A stretch of DNA of 64,000 nucleotides from Steinernema hermaphroditum (GCA_030435675.1 CM059621.1:5704001-5768000); one strand, 5' to 3'. Numbered from the stretch's first letter, positions 23,460-34,258 are shown. Notes: generated by a model not told the origin, from the sequence alone. Made by a program: numbers and translations.

Positions 23460-23644
23460 GACTGGCGTGCAAACTACATAAACGTCTTCTTCCGAGAGCA
23501 TCATGGCGTACTTTAAAATGTCGTTTAACTTGTGCTTTGATTTCACAGCCCGATATGTATCAAGGCAGTTCCTTTCCGAAACAAACATTTCGAGTGGACT
23601 TCCGGAGGAAAGTGCAGCTTCCTAGAGTTATACGCTCGCTGTGA
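23460..23644 (+). CDS. Possible 3' end of an unrecognised gene
   Basis: Two exons can be read: 23460-23507 (DWRANYINVFFREHHG) and 23549-23644 (PDMYQGSSF..RVIRSL then TGA), separated by a 41-bp GTACTT..TTCACAG intron with phase 0. AATAAA follows the stop by about ten bases, as expected of a 3' end. Upstream exons are uncertain: an ATG frame at 23247-23456 is near but joins only through an improbably short intron. An unspliced reading of the same region is also open. A diverged duplicate of the last exon lies 1 kb upstream. I do not recognise the product. Confidence 0.4.
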
Positions 23645-23741
23645 TTAATGGTTTAATAAATGTTATGTTACGGAATGAATTTTATTTGAATAGTGTAAGG
23701 CACACAATAATTAAATAAATACATTTGGTGATCAAATGGCA

Positions 23742-24194
23742 TTAAGTATCGATAATAAGGGCGTTACAAGTGATTTCTTCATTGCCATGAATGCAATACT
23801 TTGCCGAAGATGTTCCAAACGCAGCTTTCTTGAAGAACTCTTTCTCTGCACACATCACAAAGATGCTCGAAAATCCGTTCTCTTCAAGTTGTTTCTGAAG
23901 AGCGGCTTTCGACTGAATGGCATCCGCTTTCAAAGACTTAAATCCACGCAATTAAAGTGATATACGATGAAAGGTCACCTTTTCAATTAAGGATTTGAAG
24001 CGAGGCTCTGGACACAGACGGTCACCTTCCGCTACCGCTTCTCTTTTCTTTCGTCCACACCCACATCCACAAGAAGGCGGAGGTGGAGGGGGACAGCAGC
24101 ATCCTCCTCCGCCGCCACTTGGAGGTGCGAAGCAGCTCTCGGCGATGGTGGCCACGACGACGACAAGACAAATGATGTGAAGATATCCGTTCAT
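23742..24194 (-). CDS. Ground-like domain secreted protein (grl family), paralogue 1
   Basis: Nematode-specific, hedgehog-related ground-like protein, secreted by epidermal or other cells. Exons are 23979-24194 and 23742-23936; the 42-bp intron has phase 0; 136 residues, AATAAA at 23681-23686 on the minus strand. Residues 1-20 are a signal peptide. Residues about 22-50 form a Gly, Cys and Pro-rich segment (GGGGGCCCPPPPPP then CGCGCG) ending in the furin-type site RKKR. The C-terminal ground-like domain shows LCPEPRFKSLIEK, FSSIFVMC, AKYCIHG and ITCNA, the spaced cysteines of the family. It lies tandem with a close paralogue 630 bp away in the same orientation and with the same intron position, so the pair arose by local duplication. 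Confidence 0.88.
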
Positions 24195-24199
24195 CTTGG

Positions 24200-24235
24200 A
24201 ACTGATACTTTTAGCAGAACTGATACTTTTAGCAG
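24200..24235. repeat. 18-bp direct repeat just upstream of grl paralogue 1
   Basis: AACTGATACTTTTAGCAG occurs twice head to tail, directly 5' of the ATG at 24194. On the coding strand it reads CTGCTAAAAGTATCAGTT, contains TAAAAG, and may be part of the core promoter or 5' UTR. Confidence 0.6.
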
Positions 24236-24820
24236 ATCATAAACATGGTTGTTAAACCAGTCTCGCCGAGCGATCAGCTTACCATGAGTCATTGGTGTCA
24301 GTCTCCGCAGTGATTCTACTGACTAAATCCGATAATTCACGTTTTCTTCAGACGCAACATCCTAATTTGATATCATCAAACAATGTTTGATTTCTTGTTG
24401 TGGGAATTTCTCGAAATTTTAGATGTCCACTACTATTGGAATTTATACTTTCTGTTTCCGAATCAAAGGCGACCATCGTTTCTGGACAGCGTGATATAAA
24501 GGCGCCTTATAAATGCGAAGAACGAGAAGTATTGCACCAGTTCCTTTGTTTTATCTTACTACATCACTTTGGACACAAGAGCTTTTTGTTTTTATTATTT
24601 TCCATAAAACTTATCGATAACCTGTCGGAAGAGCAGAAGATCACTCTTATCTTTCCACTTTTCACTCTCTATTATTGTTTTTTTTCTCTTATTTCACTCT
24701 TAAAAATATTTGTTACAAAAATGTCAATAAGCCTGCAGAGTAGTGGGACAGAAGAACTCTCGCCTCCTTATAACTTTATAGACTGTGTTTATTCGCATTT
24801 ATTCCGTAATTACAAAGCCG
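24236..24820. other. Spacer between the two grl genes
   Basis: Upstream region of paralogue 1 and downstream region of paralogue 2 (AATAAA for paralogue 2 at about 24788-24806, minus strand). A 142-codon plus-strand frame crosses it, but it starts at GTG, has no ATG until about codon 107 and overlaps the paralogue 2 coding end. Confidence 0.5.
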
Positions 24821-25282
24821 TCAGTTAGTCTTCTCCGTGTCATTCTCGATTGTGGTCACTTGAGATTCCCCGCCTACAGCAGCATTGCAAGTAATGCTCC
24901 CGTTTCCGTGGATGCAGAACTTTGAGGAACTGGATTCAAAGGCGGATTTCTCGAACATCCCCTTTTCCATGCAGGTCACAAAGACATTCGAAAACCCTTG
25001 ACTTTCGAGGTTCTTCCGAATTACATTCGTTGATGAGACGAGATCGGAGTTAAGAGACTGAAATGGATGTGATTTGAATTAAAGCCTTCAGTCCACCTTT
25101 TCAATCAGAGCTTTGAAACTGGGTTCGGGACAGAGACGGTCGCCTCCAGAGAGTGCTGCTCTCTTCTTTCGTCCACATCCACAAGGACAACAACACGGTG
25201 GGGGTGGGGGCATGAAGAAGCAGCTGTCGGCCGCAATTACGAAGACGGCGAGGAGGAGGAAGGCCTGGAGATATCCGTTCAT
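24821..25282 (-). CDS. Ground-like domain secreted protein (grl family), paralogue 2
   Basis: Exons are 25097-25282 and 24821-25057; the 39-bp intron lies at the same place and phase as in paralogue 1; 140 residues. The signal peptide (MNGYLQAFLLLAVFVIAADS) is followed by a shorter Pro/Cys segment (PPPPPCCCPCGCG), then RKKR and LCPEPSFKALIEK. The domain continues with FSNVFVTC, SKFCIHG and ITCNA. Its C-terminus extends about 20 residues past the domain with a Thr/Glu-rich tail (TTIENDTEKTN) and an N-glycosylation site. An ATG further upstream at about 25396 is not in a better context; the ATG at 25282 matches paralogue 1. A TATA-like TTTTTATAG lies about 33 bp upstream of that ATG. Confidence 0.88.
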
Positions 25283-25655
25283 CTTGGGTGTGGCTTCTTC
25301 TTGCACTCCACACCTTTTTATAGTCGCAAAGTAACCAAGGAACGACCGCTTTGAACCGGTCATCAAACGGCTTGAGTCACCCCTCTGAATGACCAATTAA
25401 GCTGTTTGTTGTGGCGAAACTCGTCTCGCGCCTCTTCCTCCGATCGTTCAGAAGTCGTCGAGGATGAACGATGCCGGCCAATTTGACCGAAATAAACTGT
25501 TTCATGTTGTACTAAGGCAGCCTATTAGGTAAAGCTATTTCGAAGCACAACGTTTGTTTTGCGATGAATTTGTTTTGTTTCATTCACGCGTTCTGGTTGG
25601 AAGAATAAAAACGTCCCTTTATTATATACACAAAAGACATCGAAACACGTAACAA

Positions 25656-28305
25656 TCACGGCTGACTTGAGCTTGTACATGGGTCCATCGCCGTTATGAG
25701 AGTCTCTGTTGTTTCAGATGGCGCTATTTGACGATCTCTGGAAACAATTTTAAACCTGATCAAGAGTATTTTAAGTGCTTACTTCAGTTCAATAACATCT
25801 GCTCTTCGAATCCGATTGTCCGGCGCCGATCCTCCCGAAATCGAATACACCACTTCGTCCAAATCGTCATCCTCAAAATCCCAATCGTCCAGATCTGGTC
25901 CAATCCATCGGTCGTACTTCCGGGTTCCCGGCACGAAAATGTAACAGCTGAGGTCGCTACCATAACAAAAGACCACCAACGCGGCGGCTATGATGAGAAC
26001 AAAGGCGAACAAGAAGAGCGTTTGGACGGATGACCACTCGTCGACCACTGGTTCTTGGAAGGCAACTGAAAGAGGCATCGTAATCGTAATGTAGTATGTG
26101 CTAAAGATTCGAACTCAGACGGTGTTTTATTAGCATATCTTCGCTTAACCAATCGAACATACATAAAATCTTGGTTTTCCCTGCTAAGGATCTCTTTCCT
26201 TGAGTCTTTGCTAATGATCTACGAAAAGAAAAAAAATAAACTACAGCTTTCTGTGATTGAATTGTCGAACCTGTGAACCTAGGTTGCACTTAGCAACTGA
26301 AAACAAGCCTTGATTGCGTTTCGGAATACGACAAAATGACTCAGTATCATTAATGGATTCCCCTATTTTGGACGAAACAAACAGAGAAGTGGTCAGTCGA
26401 GGATTCTTTTCTTTGTCTTGCTCAGAGATGCACTTGCATTTCGGGCATACAGAGCCCAAAAAGTTGTACGTTAAAAAACGGCCTTTGGTATAAGTTGTTT
26501 GTTATGCTGTATTTATTATAATAAATAGAACTTTGGCCAAATTATTCGATATTAAACCCCCCACTGGCCGACTCTATTGCTTCAAAGCCCCTTTGTCGTG
26601 CCAAAGCGCGCAATCTATTGGGATTGCTGACTTCGACTCTGACGACGCTTTTGCCACTGAAGAGGAGCAGTGACTGCGGCGTGATACATGTCTTTCTTGT
26701 TGCTCTATTGGACGGTGGGAACGTTGCAACAGTGTAAGTTTTAGGTAAAATTCGTGAGCTTGCCGTAATTTGAACAATCATATCACAAGTAGATTGCTAT
26801 TCGCAAGCAAACGTCGCGGAATCCTGCGCATGAACACTGATAGACTTTCCCAATATGGGTGAAACAAACAAGGAATGGACGCAGATGGCCAGATGTAGTA
26901 AACAGTTTGGGACCAATAAACTTCTCAATTACTTTGAAACAAACAGATTGTAAACACAGCAGAAAGACTTACTTTTAACCGCACTTATCGTGTGGAAAAA
27001 CGGATTGATGATAACCGTAGCATTCCTTATTCTCAAAAACGGAGAGAAAGAATGTACGTGGGCTGTCGCCATTCAATAAGTAGGCGAATAGGCCCGTTCC
27101 GTCACGGGACAGGAAGAAAAGACAAGAAAAGACATGCGTATAAATAAATCTCCTTTCATTAAGCAAGCCGCCTTTTCAGAAGCACCCCTTCATAAACAAC
27201 TCACATTCGCAGAAAACTCCTCGAAAGCCTTCGGGACACAAGCAGCGGCTGTGGTCGTTGTTGATCGTCACACATTTGGCGCCGTTTTGACAAGGGTCAT
27301 CCAGGCACGACTCGACTATCCCTAAATTAATTAGTTGTTACAGCGCAACATAGACCTCTCAAACACCATCTTCCAGAGCCCACTTCCGGTTGTGATGAGT
27401 GGTGGTCATATTCCTCAAACCCACAGAGGACTCTATTTGAAACACCAAAGCGCTGAAGGATTTGGCCACTCGCATAATTGAAGTGGCGTCGCAATGCACC
27501 CCCCAGCCACGCGCCCATCCCTTTTATTCTCGTTTTATTACCGTTTTTAAAGTTTTCCGCACACAGCGCGTAATCGAAATTGCACGCCGCGCCCGGTGGG
27601 CATTGGATCTCCGTGCAGATTTCGGCCACTTTGTACTGGCACTTCGGGCCCATGTAGTACTTGTCGCAGAAACATCGATAAGACACGTCGGTGGAGTTGC
27701 TCTCCACGCAGACGCCGTTATTCCAGCAGGGATATGAGTCGCAGACGGTGCCCTCTGAAATCATATGTTAGAAGATTACGTTGGCGTTTTGCACTTTTAA
27801 TTAGTCTTTTCTTTAAAAGTCTTTTGCATAATGCATTTGGATTATTTTGCATCGGATATTCATGTTTGCTGTGCATAGAGCACTCAAACCGTTTTATTTC
27901 ACAACCAACTGTACTCTTCCATAAACAAGAATATCAATAAAAACGAATTTTCGAATACAGTTCTTTGAAATATACAAAATCGTTGAAATTTGATCGAAAT
28001 CCAGAATTTCACATTGGGATTTGGGCCTTGCCCGCAAAGAGAGCTTAAGTTGCTTATCTAATTGAGCAAGATGTAGTTATTTTACGAACAAAAACGCTGC
28101 TACACACGATATCGCAATTGTTTTTGGCGCTGAGGGCCGAGAAGCCCTGGGCAGCAGCTAGGAACCAGTAGCAGGGAAGCAAGACAACTATCTGCAATGA
28201 AACCACAAATGACCTATAGATCTGTCGGATGAACACGCCATATCCTGCTCACAAAACAGGCTAAAAGTGACTCAGAAAACATAAAGAAACGACACGACCC
28301 ACCAT
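25656..28305 (-). CDS. EGF-repeat type I membrane protein with acidic cytoplasmic tail
   Basis: Exons are 28303-28305 (ATG only), 28086-28191, 27542-27754, 27367-27432, 27205-27321, 25783-26065 and 25656-25737; 870 nt close in phase to 289 residues. Residues 1-16 are a signal peptide (IVVLLPCYWFLAAAQ after the Met). A full EGF domain at about 41-75 has six cysteines ending YMGPKCQ; a partial cysteine module at about 83-101 follows, then a linker with an N-glycosylation site, then a second EGF domain at 135-167 (CLDDPCQNGAKC..CLCPEGFRGVFC). The membrane helix is at about 184-206, followed by a tail with DDWDFEDDDLDE. AATAAA lies at about 25618 on the minus strand. Exon 5 to 6 is a 1.1-kb intron. 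The ATG-only first exon is the least certain part; no ATG exists in frame downstream before the signal sequence. No DSL domain, so it is not a typical Notch ligand. Partner unknown. Confidence 0.82.
26542..26781 (-). CDS. Hypothetical 79-residue frame nested in the EGF gene's large intron
   Basis: ATG at 26781 to TAA at 26542-26544, on the same strand as the host gene, followed within about 30 bp by AATAAA. The protein begins MIVQITASSRILPKTYTVAT and ends in a GFEAIESASGGFNIE run. It has no signal peptide or membrane segment. It could be a separate small gene, an alternative terminal exon giving a soluble form of the EGF protein, or a chance frame. I do not recognise it. Confidence 0.3.
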   Translation of the reverse strand: MIVQITASSRILPKTYTVATFPPSNRATRKTCITPQSLLLFSGKSVVRVEVSNPNRLRALARQRGFEAIESASGGFNIE

Positions 28306-28621
28306 TCCCAGAGACAGTGGTTCAGAGATATTCGGAGCAGCAGTAGAGCGGTCTCAGCTGAACTCTGCTCATTACGAACGCGCTTTGTCTGTAATTGGTC
28401 GGGTCGGTTCTCCTCCGGGTCATTATTTTGCATGGTTACCAACGCACAGACAAACAGACCCGTCGATTCCCCGCTTTTGTATAGAGAACAAATGATCGTT
28501 TATAAAGTGGCCCGTTTCAATCATGCAATCCAATATGTGTATTTCGTGGCAGATGCAAGTTACATAAAAGAAAATACCCTAACTCGTTCGGAATCTTAAT
28601 TTCCGTTCTTTCAAAAACAAC
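28306..28621. other. Upstream region of the EGF gene
   Basis: Presumed 5' UTR and promoter of the EGF gene; no other feature recognised. Confidence 0.4.
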
Positions 28622-29070
28622 TTACCCAAATAGAGCAAATGAAAACTGTTCAACATTCCACAACGCAACTAGACTCAGTGAAGTGAAGCGAATAAGCTCA
28701 TCACTGAGGTTCGTTTTGTTTTCTGTTCGAAGAAACCAATTTGTGGTAATCAGAGAAACATTTTCGCCCCGGAAACATAATAAGAAAAGGAAACTGGTTT
28801 CTTCTATTTCTCCTTTCAGTATAATCTGGTCAGTGACCAATTCCGGATGGGAAAAAAGTCGGTCTAAATTCAGAACTGCGATTGTGACTAACTGTCGGAT
28901 GCCAGTAATATCCTTAATGAGTGCACCACCCAGCTATGTTCGCTGTTTGTGACAAAGCAACAGAACCTAAAAAAACACCGACATGCTCACTCACCGTAAA
29001 CAATATGGGAAGATACTCCGTTTTTTACCGCGTTTAGTGTCTCGATAATCACATCAGACGGCGGAGGCAT
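28622..29070 (-). CDS. Possible small gene, splicing unresolved
   Basis: An acceptor-like TTACAG lies directly before an ATG at 29070, as at SL trans-spliced nematode genes. The first exon reads MPPPSDVIIETLNA and onward to 28995, where a good GTGAGT donor stands. A long coherent frame follows at 28622-28933 (LGGALIKDITGIRQLVTIAV..LDRLFSHPELVTDQ) ending in TAA. Joining them in frame requires an internal GTAAAA donor at 29028 and the ATAG acceptor before 28933, giving 117 residues; the stronger GTGAGT/TTTTTTAG pair instead gives a 44-residue product. I cannot decide between them. No family recognised. Confidence 0.35.
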
Positions 29071-30069
29071 CTGTAACAGGGAGGATTAGTTAGCGAAGAG
29101 GTCTGGTAGAAACAGCGCTTCACGACACATTAAACAGCTGGCCACATTTATCCGTTTTATAAACCATGAATATATGGACGCACAAAGTGAAAAGATAGCC
29201 GTAAACAACCGGATAGAACAAAGAAGTACCAGGCTAGCCTCTCATTTAAGCAAATAATAGTGTTAGGTAATGCTCCTTTAGAAACAAAGCACCATAACAT
29301 GTGACATAACAATGAGTTCACCGTATCGCGGGAGCCTAGGTAATAGAATTGTACAGGAATGACTAAGGACGAAAACGCAATAACAAGGTAAGACGATAAT
29401 AACAAATCCTTAATTACATTCAGTAAGTTTTAGTACGGCGAATGAGGGAAACCAGAGATCTGATAATTTCTTTTTATGGGAATGCCAACAGAGAGAGTGA
29501 CCCGGCGTAGAATCAGGCTAGCTTGGGTCCTAGTGGCCGACGACAGGCAGAAAGAATCTCTCATCGTGGCCAACTATAAGAACATAGATAATTGACACAG
29601 ACGAAGTGCACGAAAAATCTGTTCAGAGTCATGTTTCAGAGCTGCAGCCACGCAAGCAATCCTTTGAAAGTTGGCAATTGTATTCAAAATAGCTCCTGAA
29701 ATATCTCTATAATTAAGAAAGCGGATTTGTAGGATGTAGTTGCTAAAGCCTCCCTAGGGACACTAAGCTAAATAGCACTCTCAGAACACAGGTTAAACGT
29801 TCCAAACGTATCGGTTTGCCTTACTTCACCCTAATTACATAGCAGTCCCTTTTTTATCTTTGCATGCATAACGGGAAACCATAAAGTTCGACCCGTGCAA
29901 CGAGCCGTTCGGAAAGTGCTAGATGAAATTTCAATCTTTGGCATCTCACTTTAAGATCTTTAAACTACTTCCTGAAAAAGCGCATTAAGAACAAAACCTG
30001 TCCATCACGAGACCCATTCACAAGCACAAACAACACGAGGCGACGTCCCATCACCGAACAGCCGGCAAA
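29071..30069. other. Intergenic, one hydrophobic frame
   Basis: A minus-strand frame at 29157-29405 is rich in hydrophobic residues and could be a receptor remnant, but it has no ATG start and no conserved motif. Nothing else is recognised. Confidence 0.35.
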
Positions 30070-30234
30070 TCAGTTCGTGACTGACGTCCGCAAGTGGCGC
30101 TCATCTCGAATCGCAATGTTCTGCTGCGGTGAACAGACGACGGCGCGCCCGGAGGGTGTTGGTGCAAGGGCGATGAGTGACAAGAAGGCCGTTGAAAAAA
30201 TAAACAGAGCACTTCTGAGTGGATTATCGGGCAT
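30070..30234 (-). CDS. Possible 54-residue secreted peptide
   Basis: ATG at 30234 to TGA at 30070-30072. Residues about 7-24 (RSALFIFSTAFLSLIALA) look like a signal peptide, followed by a short PTPSGRAVVC and a polar end. Upstream codons remain open without another obvious start. No poly(A) signal or intron supports it. Confidence 0.3.
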   Translation of the reverse strand: MPDNPLRSALFIFSTAFLSLIALAPTPSGRAVVCSPQQNIAIRDERHLRTSVTN

Positions 30235-33200
30235 TTCCGATTGCTTTGCGCTTTGGGCCGCCGAATCAGGAGAGGAACTAATACAATTTGGATGGGAAGA
30301 GTTTGGATGGGACGGCCACAATAGCCTGTGGACAACGGCGTTGTCCTGGGTGGAGTGGCCGCCGGGGCTGATCGGAGGACAATCCGCTTTAGCGTGGGAA
30401 TGGTCGTGGGAATGTTTTTTTTTTAAAGATTTTCTGCAAATAAGAGAAGATTATGCGGCTGGCGATGATAGCGTTCCGACAGAGAAAGAAGCTGATGGAT
30501 GAGCGATGTTTCGCAGAAGATGATTTGTGGATGTTGGAAGAATATTTATGTGCTGCACAAACTTTGAAGTTATTTTGACCTATTATAAAGTACGGAAGCT
30601 CGAATCGATGTTTTCCATAAAAAATCTAGCAATGTTCTTACACTAAAAAAGAGATATATCGGTCAGTTAAAAGTGCATATTTCTTTATTTCCGAGGGGAG
30701 AGCAGATTAATTTATTATGTATACTGATGCTTATTTATTATGTTTGTTTCCGCGGTAGGTTAATCTTAATCGATTCACATTATCGGAACGGACGAGCAAT
30801 CGCTATCTTTGACGCCAATCTAAATGCGACTAATTTGAAGTGTCTTGTTATGATGAGAATTCGACATATCTCATCTGTATTTTCTCCAGAAAATCGCACA
30901 TCACCCTAGAGGTATGGAGTAGCTTATAAATGAAAAATATGGCTGCTCATACGTTGCTCAACGCGGACACATTACTTACTACTGTAATACAGAAAAGAGT
31001 ACACTCACATGCTATAGCTGCCATCTGTAATCTGCTCAATCCGTAATGCAAACACACAAAAGGAGAGCAAAAACACATCACAAACATTATTGTCTCCAGC
31101 AGGAAGCAGGATATGAACAGGACCTACGGAATACAGAGTACTTCGGGAAAGAGCACTAATAATGGAGTACGACTGAGAGCATCGAGGACAGTTCTCAGAG
31201 CAAGGAGGAGCAAAATAGCTCTGGAACTTCTTAGCAAAGGTCAAGAGTCCCCGTGTTTTCCACGTACTTTTTACCGCCTCAAAAGCATTTCCAAATGTTC
31301 TGTTTGTCGGGCACACGCCTCAATACAGCTGTGAAAATATGAAGTAGAAATAGCCTAGGCGCCAGAAACAACAGGTGAAATTGTGCGCTTTCGTGAAATA
31401 TTCCGGGAATAGTTCCGTTCTTGATGTTGGCAGTCAAACGTCAGTAAACTTGACAAGGTCAGAAGTGTCCGCAGATGGCGCGACACTTATAAAACACCAA
31501 AATTTGTGCCACCACCTTGAACGAAGCTAACCATTCTCTTTCGAGTTTTGTCAAATTACGACTGATAGGAATGCTGTGGGCAAGAATACTGGAAGAAGTG
31601 GCCTACATGTTTGAAAGACTTCCATTTTGTACCTCCTTTAAATAAGGGTTCGTTGTATTAGCGCAAACAGTGACTCAACTTGATCCATTCTCAGTGCTGA
31701 AGTCATTAGGCCGATTAGCTTCCCAATCGAGCGTCCAGGGAGAAAAACATTCTACGCCAATCGACGTTAAGATAAGCGAATTACGCAGTTAATAATTCAA
31801 TAGAGGTATCAGACATCAGTTCGGATCTGATTAAGTGGCAAAATCGCGATCCGCAATACGAATTCTAAGTCGCTTTGTGGGAACAAGGTTTTTGTGGGAA
31901 CAAGTCCGGAATTTCTACTGAGTGATCTATGAGTGAGAATCTGTCGTAAAAGTCACAAAATTCGATTGGCGGTAAGTCTACGGTAACATAAAGAATGGAA
32001 CGTAGAATTCATATTGTCAAAAAATAAAAGTGAAAGTATCTTACCAATGAAACTTATATTTCGAATCAACGGCATTACGCCGTGCACGACGTCTTAAAAG
32101 GCAAAGTATCACCAAGACGCCCAGTAGCACAAGGTAGTCACCGGTCCTCTTCTAGCTTTAGCTTCAGAAGCGGTATCACAGTCGAACGCCGGGATCCCGT
32201 CACTTTTAAAAATGTAAAATTTACGACGGAAAGGGATCGGCTATTACGTGATATCAAGCACACGAAATGGTAAGTGTTTTCATGAAGCGGAATAAATTTG
32301 GCGAAGAAAGTGAATACATTTCACGTAAGAAAGTCGAAAGTCTATGCACTTTTTGATAACTCCCACGTCATTCGACACTGTGGCTTAAGAGTGTTACACT
32401 TTTTGATGTACGAGATATGAAATTCATTTTACGAAAACAGGAACAGTCAGCTTTTACTTGCACCCCTCTAGCGATATCTGTGTCACTTAGAACATTGTAT
32501 TTGTGCAGTCGAAAACGTCATTTTCAGATGAAATAGCCAAATACTCAGTACTCCCATTGCATTCGCTAAAATATCACAAAATTCGTGCATGAACTGACCT
32601 ACCATTTCAGGAAAACGGTCAAATATATTTAAGTGTGTAAAAAATTATAGGATTTTTCACGTTTCTCTACTGCATGGAGTGCAAAAATGCGGCGATTTAA
32701 GGTCAGTAATTTGTGGCCTCCGCTTTAATTTGTGGCCTGTCACTTAATTGTTTCCTGCTTGCTTCGGCTGAGGAAGTAGAAGTGCCTTCTCAAAGATCAG
32801 AAGTCTCGCTTATCCACAATGGTGCCAGTGACCTTTGAGTTTTAAAAATGAGCAGTCACGTCTCAGTTCCCTTGGGACGTTTTTAAATTGATCGCAATTG
32901 CCAAGCGAGAGTCTTCAACGGGGAATGTCGAAATAGAATGGATGGTGTCGCCATATTTTAGCGTTGCTTTGATAAATAAATCAGAGAAGACGTCAAAGTA
33001 GCGAGTTGAAAAATGTTTTCTTAAGTATAATAAATGCGACAGCGTCAAAGTCGGAATGATGACTGATTTGTTTTGACTCTAGTACTACTATACGGTATGT
33101 CAGAAACTGATTTCACGTTGGACATGCGCAGACTAACCTTGAAAGAGTGGAAGCTGCACAACGCTCCATGAATTGACATAATCATTCTATGGTGCGTTCC

Positions 33201-33480
33201 TTGAGTCAAAAGGGCTAAAGCAGAGGGCGGATTCTAAAATTATCGCTGCCGGCTGATGCGTGTTCTCTTGGTTCAGGATAGGTGGGCGCAGAGTGAACAA
33301 TTCCAAGATTTTTTTGCAACACGTTCTTTAGCGTATATGCAAAAAAAAACATATGTATTAATAAAATGGCTTAAGCAGATCAAGTCGTTCAATCACAAAG
33401 CTGCCGTACCCTATCATTCTTCTAATAGCATACCAATCCGTAAAAAGTCTAATGGTCTCCTCTGAAACACGGCTAACTAT
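30235..33480. other. Gene-poor interval
   Basis: Apart from the R1 fragment at 32.06 kb I see no supported exon, RNA gene or repeat. Several 60-100 codon frames exist on both strands without starts or splice context. Confidence 0.4.
32058..32210 (+). repeat. R1 dispersed repeat, left-end fragment with hairpin
   Basis: Contains CGAATCAACGG..ACGCCGTGCACGACGTCT, the R1 left end, then GGTAGTCACCGGTC and CTCTTCTAGCTTTAG, which match copy 1. The 63-codon frame here and the GTAAGT after it are explained by the repeat and unrelated flank. Confidence 0.6.
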
Positions 33481-33487
33481 CTCTTAT

Positions 33488-33955
33488 CGGACAGGGGAAT
33501 CTCCCGCATCGACTTAGATACATCGAAACCACTTTCGACAAAATGCAATTTTTAGGTAAAGTAGGTCAGTTCAAAAAATAGCGGACGCTAAACCTATTTC
33601 TTCTCATAATAACGCAAAAGTACATTTCCCACTCATCGAACAATTCATGTTTTTCTGGTGGCCATGTAAACATGGAATTCCATTAAAAGTTGTCACTCTC
33701 TCACGAGTCCGAAGTTCTCAGATTTCACACGCTTCGCTTGATTTCGTTGAAAACGCGCGCTGAACAAGGAAAAGCTGAACAATAGGGATAACAAACTATC
33801 TGAGTCCAGTTTTTTGTTCGCAAGGGCCCCAATCTAGAGGGTCTCCACAATCGAATAGAGCAACGAATCTTCCGCATCGACTTGACTACATAGAAGCCAC
33901 TTTCGTGGTCATCCCCAAAATGCAATTTTTAGGGAAAGTAGGTCAATCCAATAGC
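33488..33955. repeat. Pair of diverged direct repeats about 370 bp apart
   Basis: Sequence at about 33495-33575 (CCGCATCGACTTAGATACAT, then AAATGCAATTTTTAGG.AAAGTAGGTCA) recurs at about 33868-33952 with about 80 percent identity. Nature unknown. Confidence 0.55.
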
Positions 33956-34061
33956 CCAGTCGCCCTTTGGATAATATCCAATTCCCCTCAAATTGAGTCG
34001 GCCTACTCCCTGAGGACATAAAAACAATTAGAACGGGAGCGACTTAAAAGCCGTCGTCGCG

Positions 34062-34258
34062 CACCGCTAAGAGTCTTCGGCGGTGGGAACAAGGAGGATA
34101 TGGCAAACATGAGCCATTATACATGGCACCATAAATTCCACTCAAAGAGGTCCTATTGATTCTCACTCGGGGATTAGAGAAGTCGCGCGACAAAGCCAAG
34201 TTTCGGGGCGGGCGCCCGTCTCTTAGACGGCTCATCGCCCCGCTCGTTTTTGGGCTTT
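34062..34258. ncRNA. Candidate structured RNA or hairpin-rich element
   Basis: A GC-rich island in AT-rich DNA. Hairpin 1: CACCGC 34062-34067 pairs with GCGGTG 34080-34085. Long nested stem: AAAGCC 34192-34197 with GGCTTT 34253-34258; CGGGGCG 34204-34210 with CGCCCCG 34236-34242; CCGTC 34216-34220 with GACGG 34226-34230 around the loop TCTTA. It does not match tRNA, U-snRNA or SRP RNA patterns that I know, and the strand cannot be told from the stems. Confidence 0.35.

Noticed and set aside
24400..24828. 142-codon plus-strand frame between the grl genes
   Set aside because: Starts at GTG, lacks an ATG until near its end and overlaps the terminal coding exon of grl paralogue 2.
30077..30502. 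141-codon plus-strand frame
   Set aside because: Tryptophan-rich composition and a run from homopolymer T; opposite strand gives a better signal-peptide frame.
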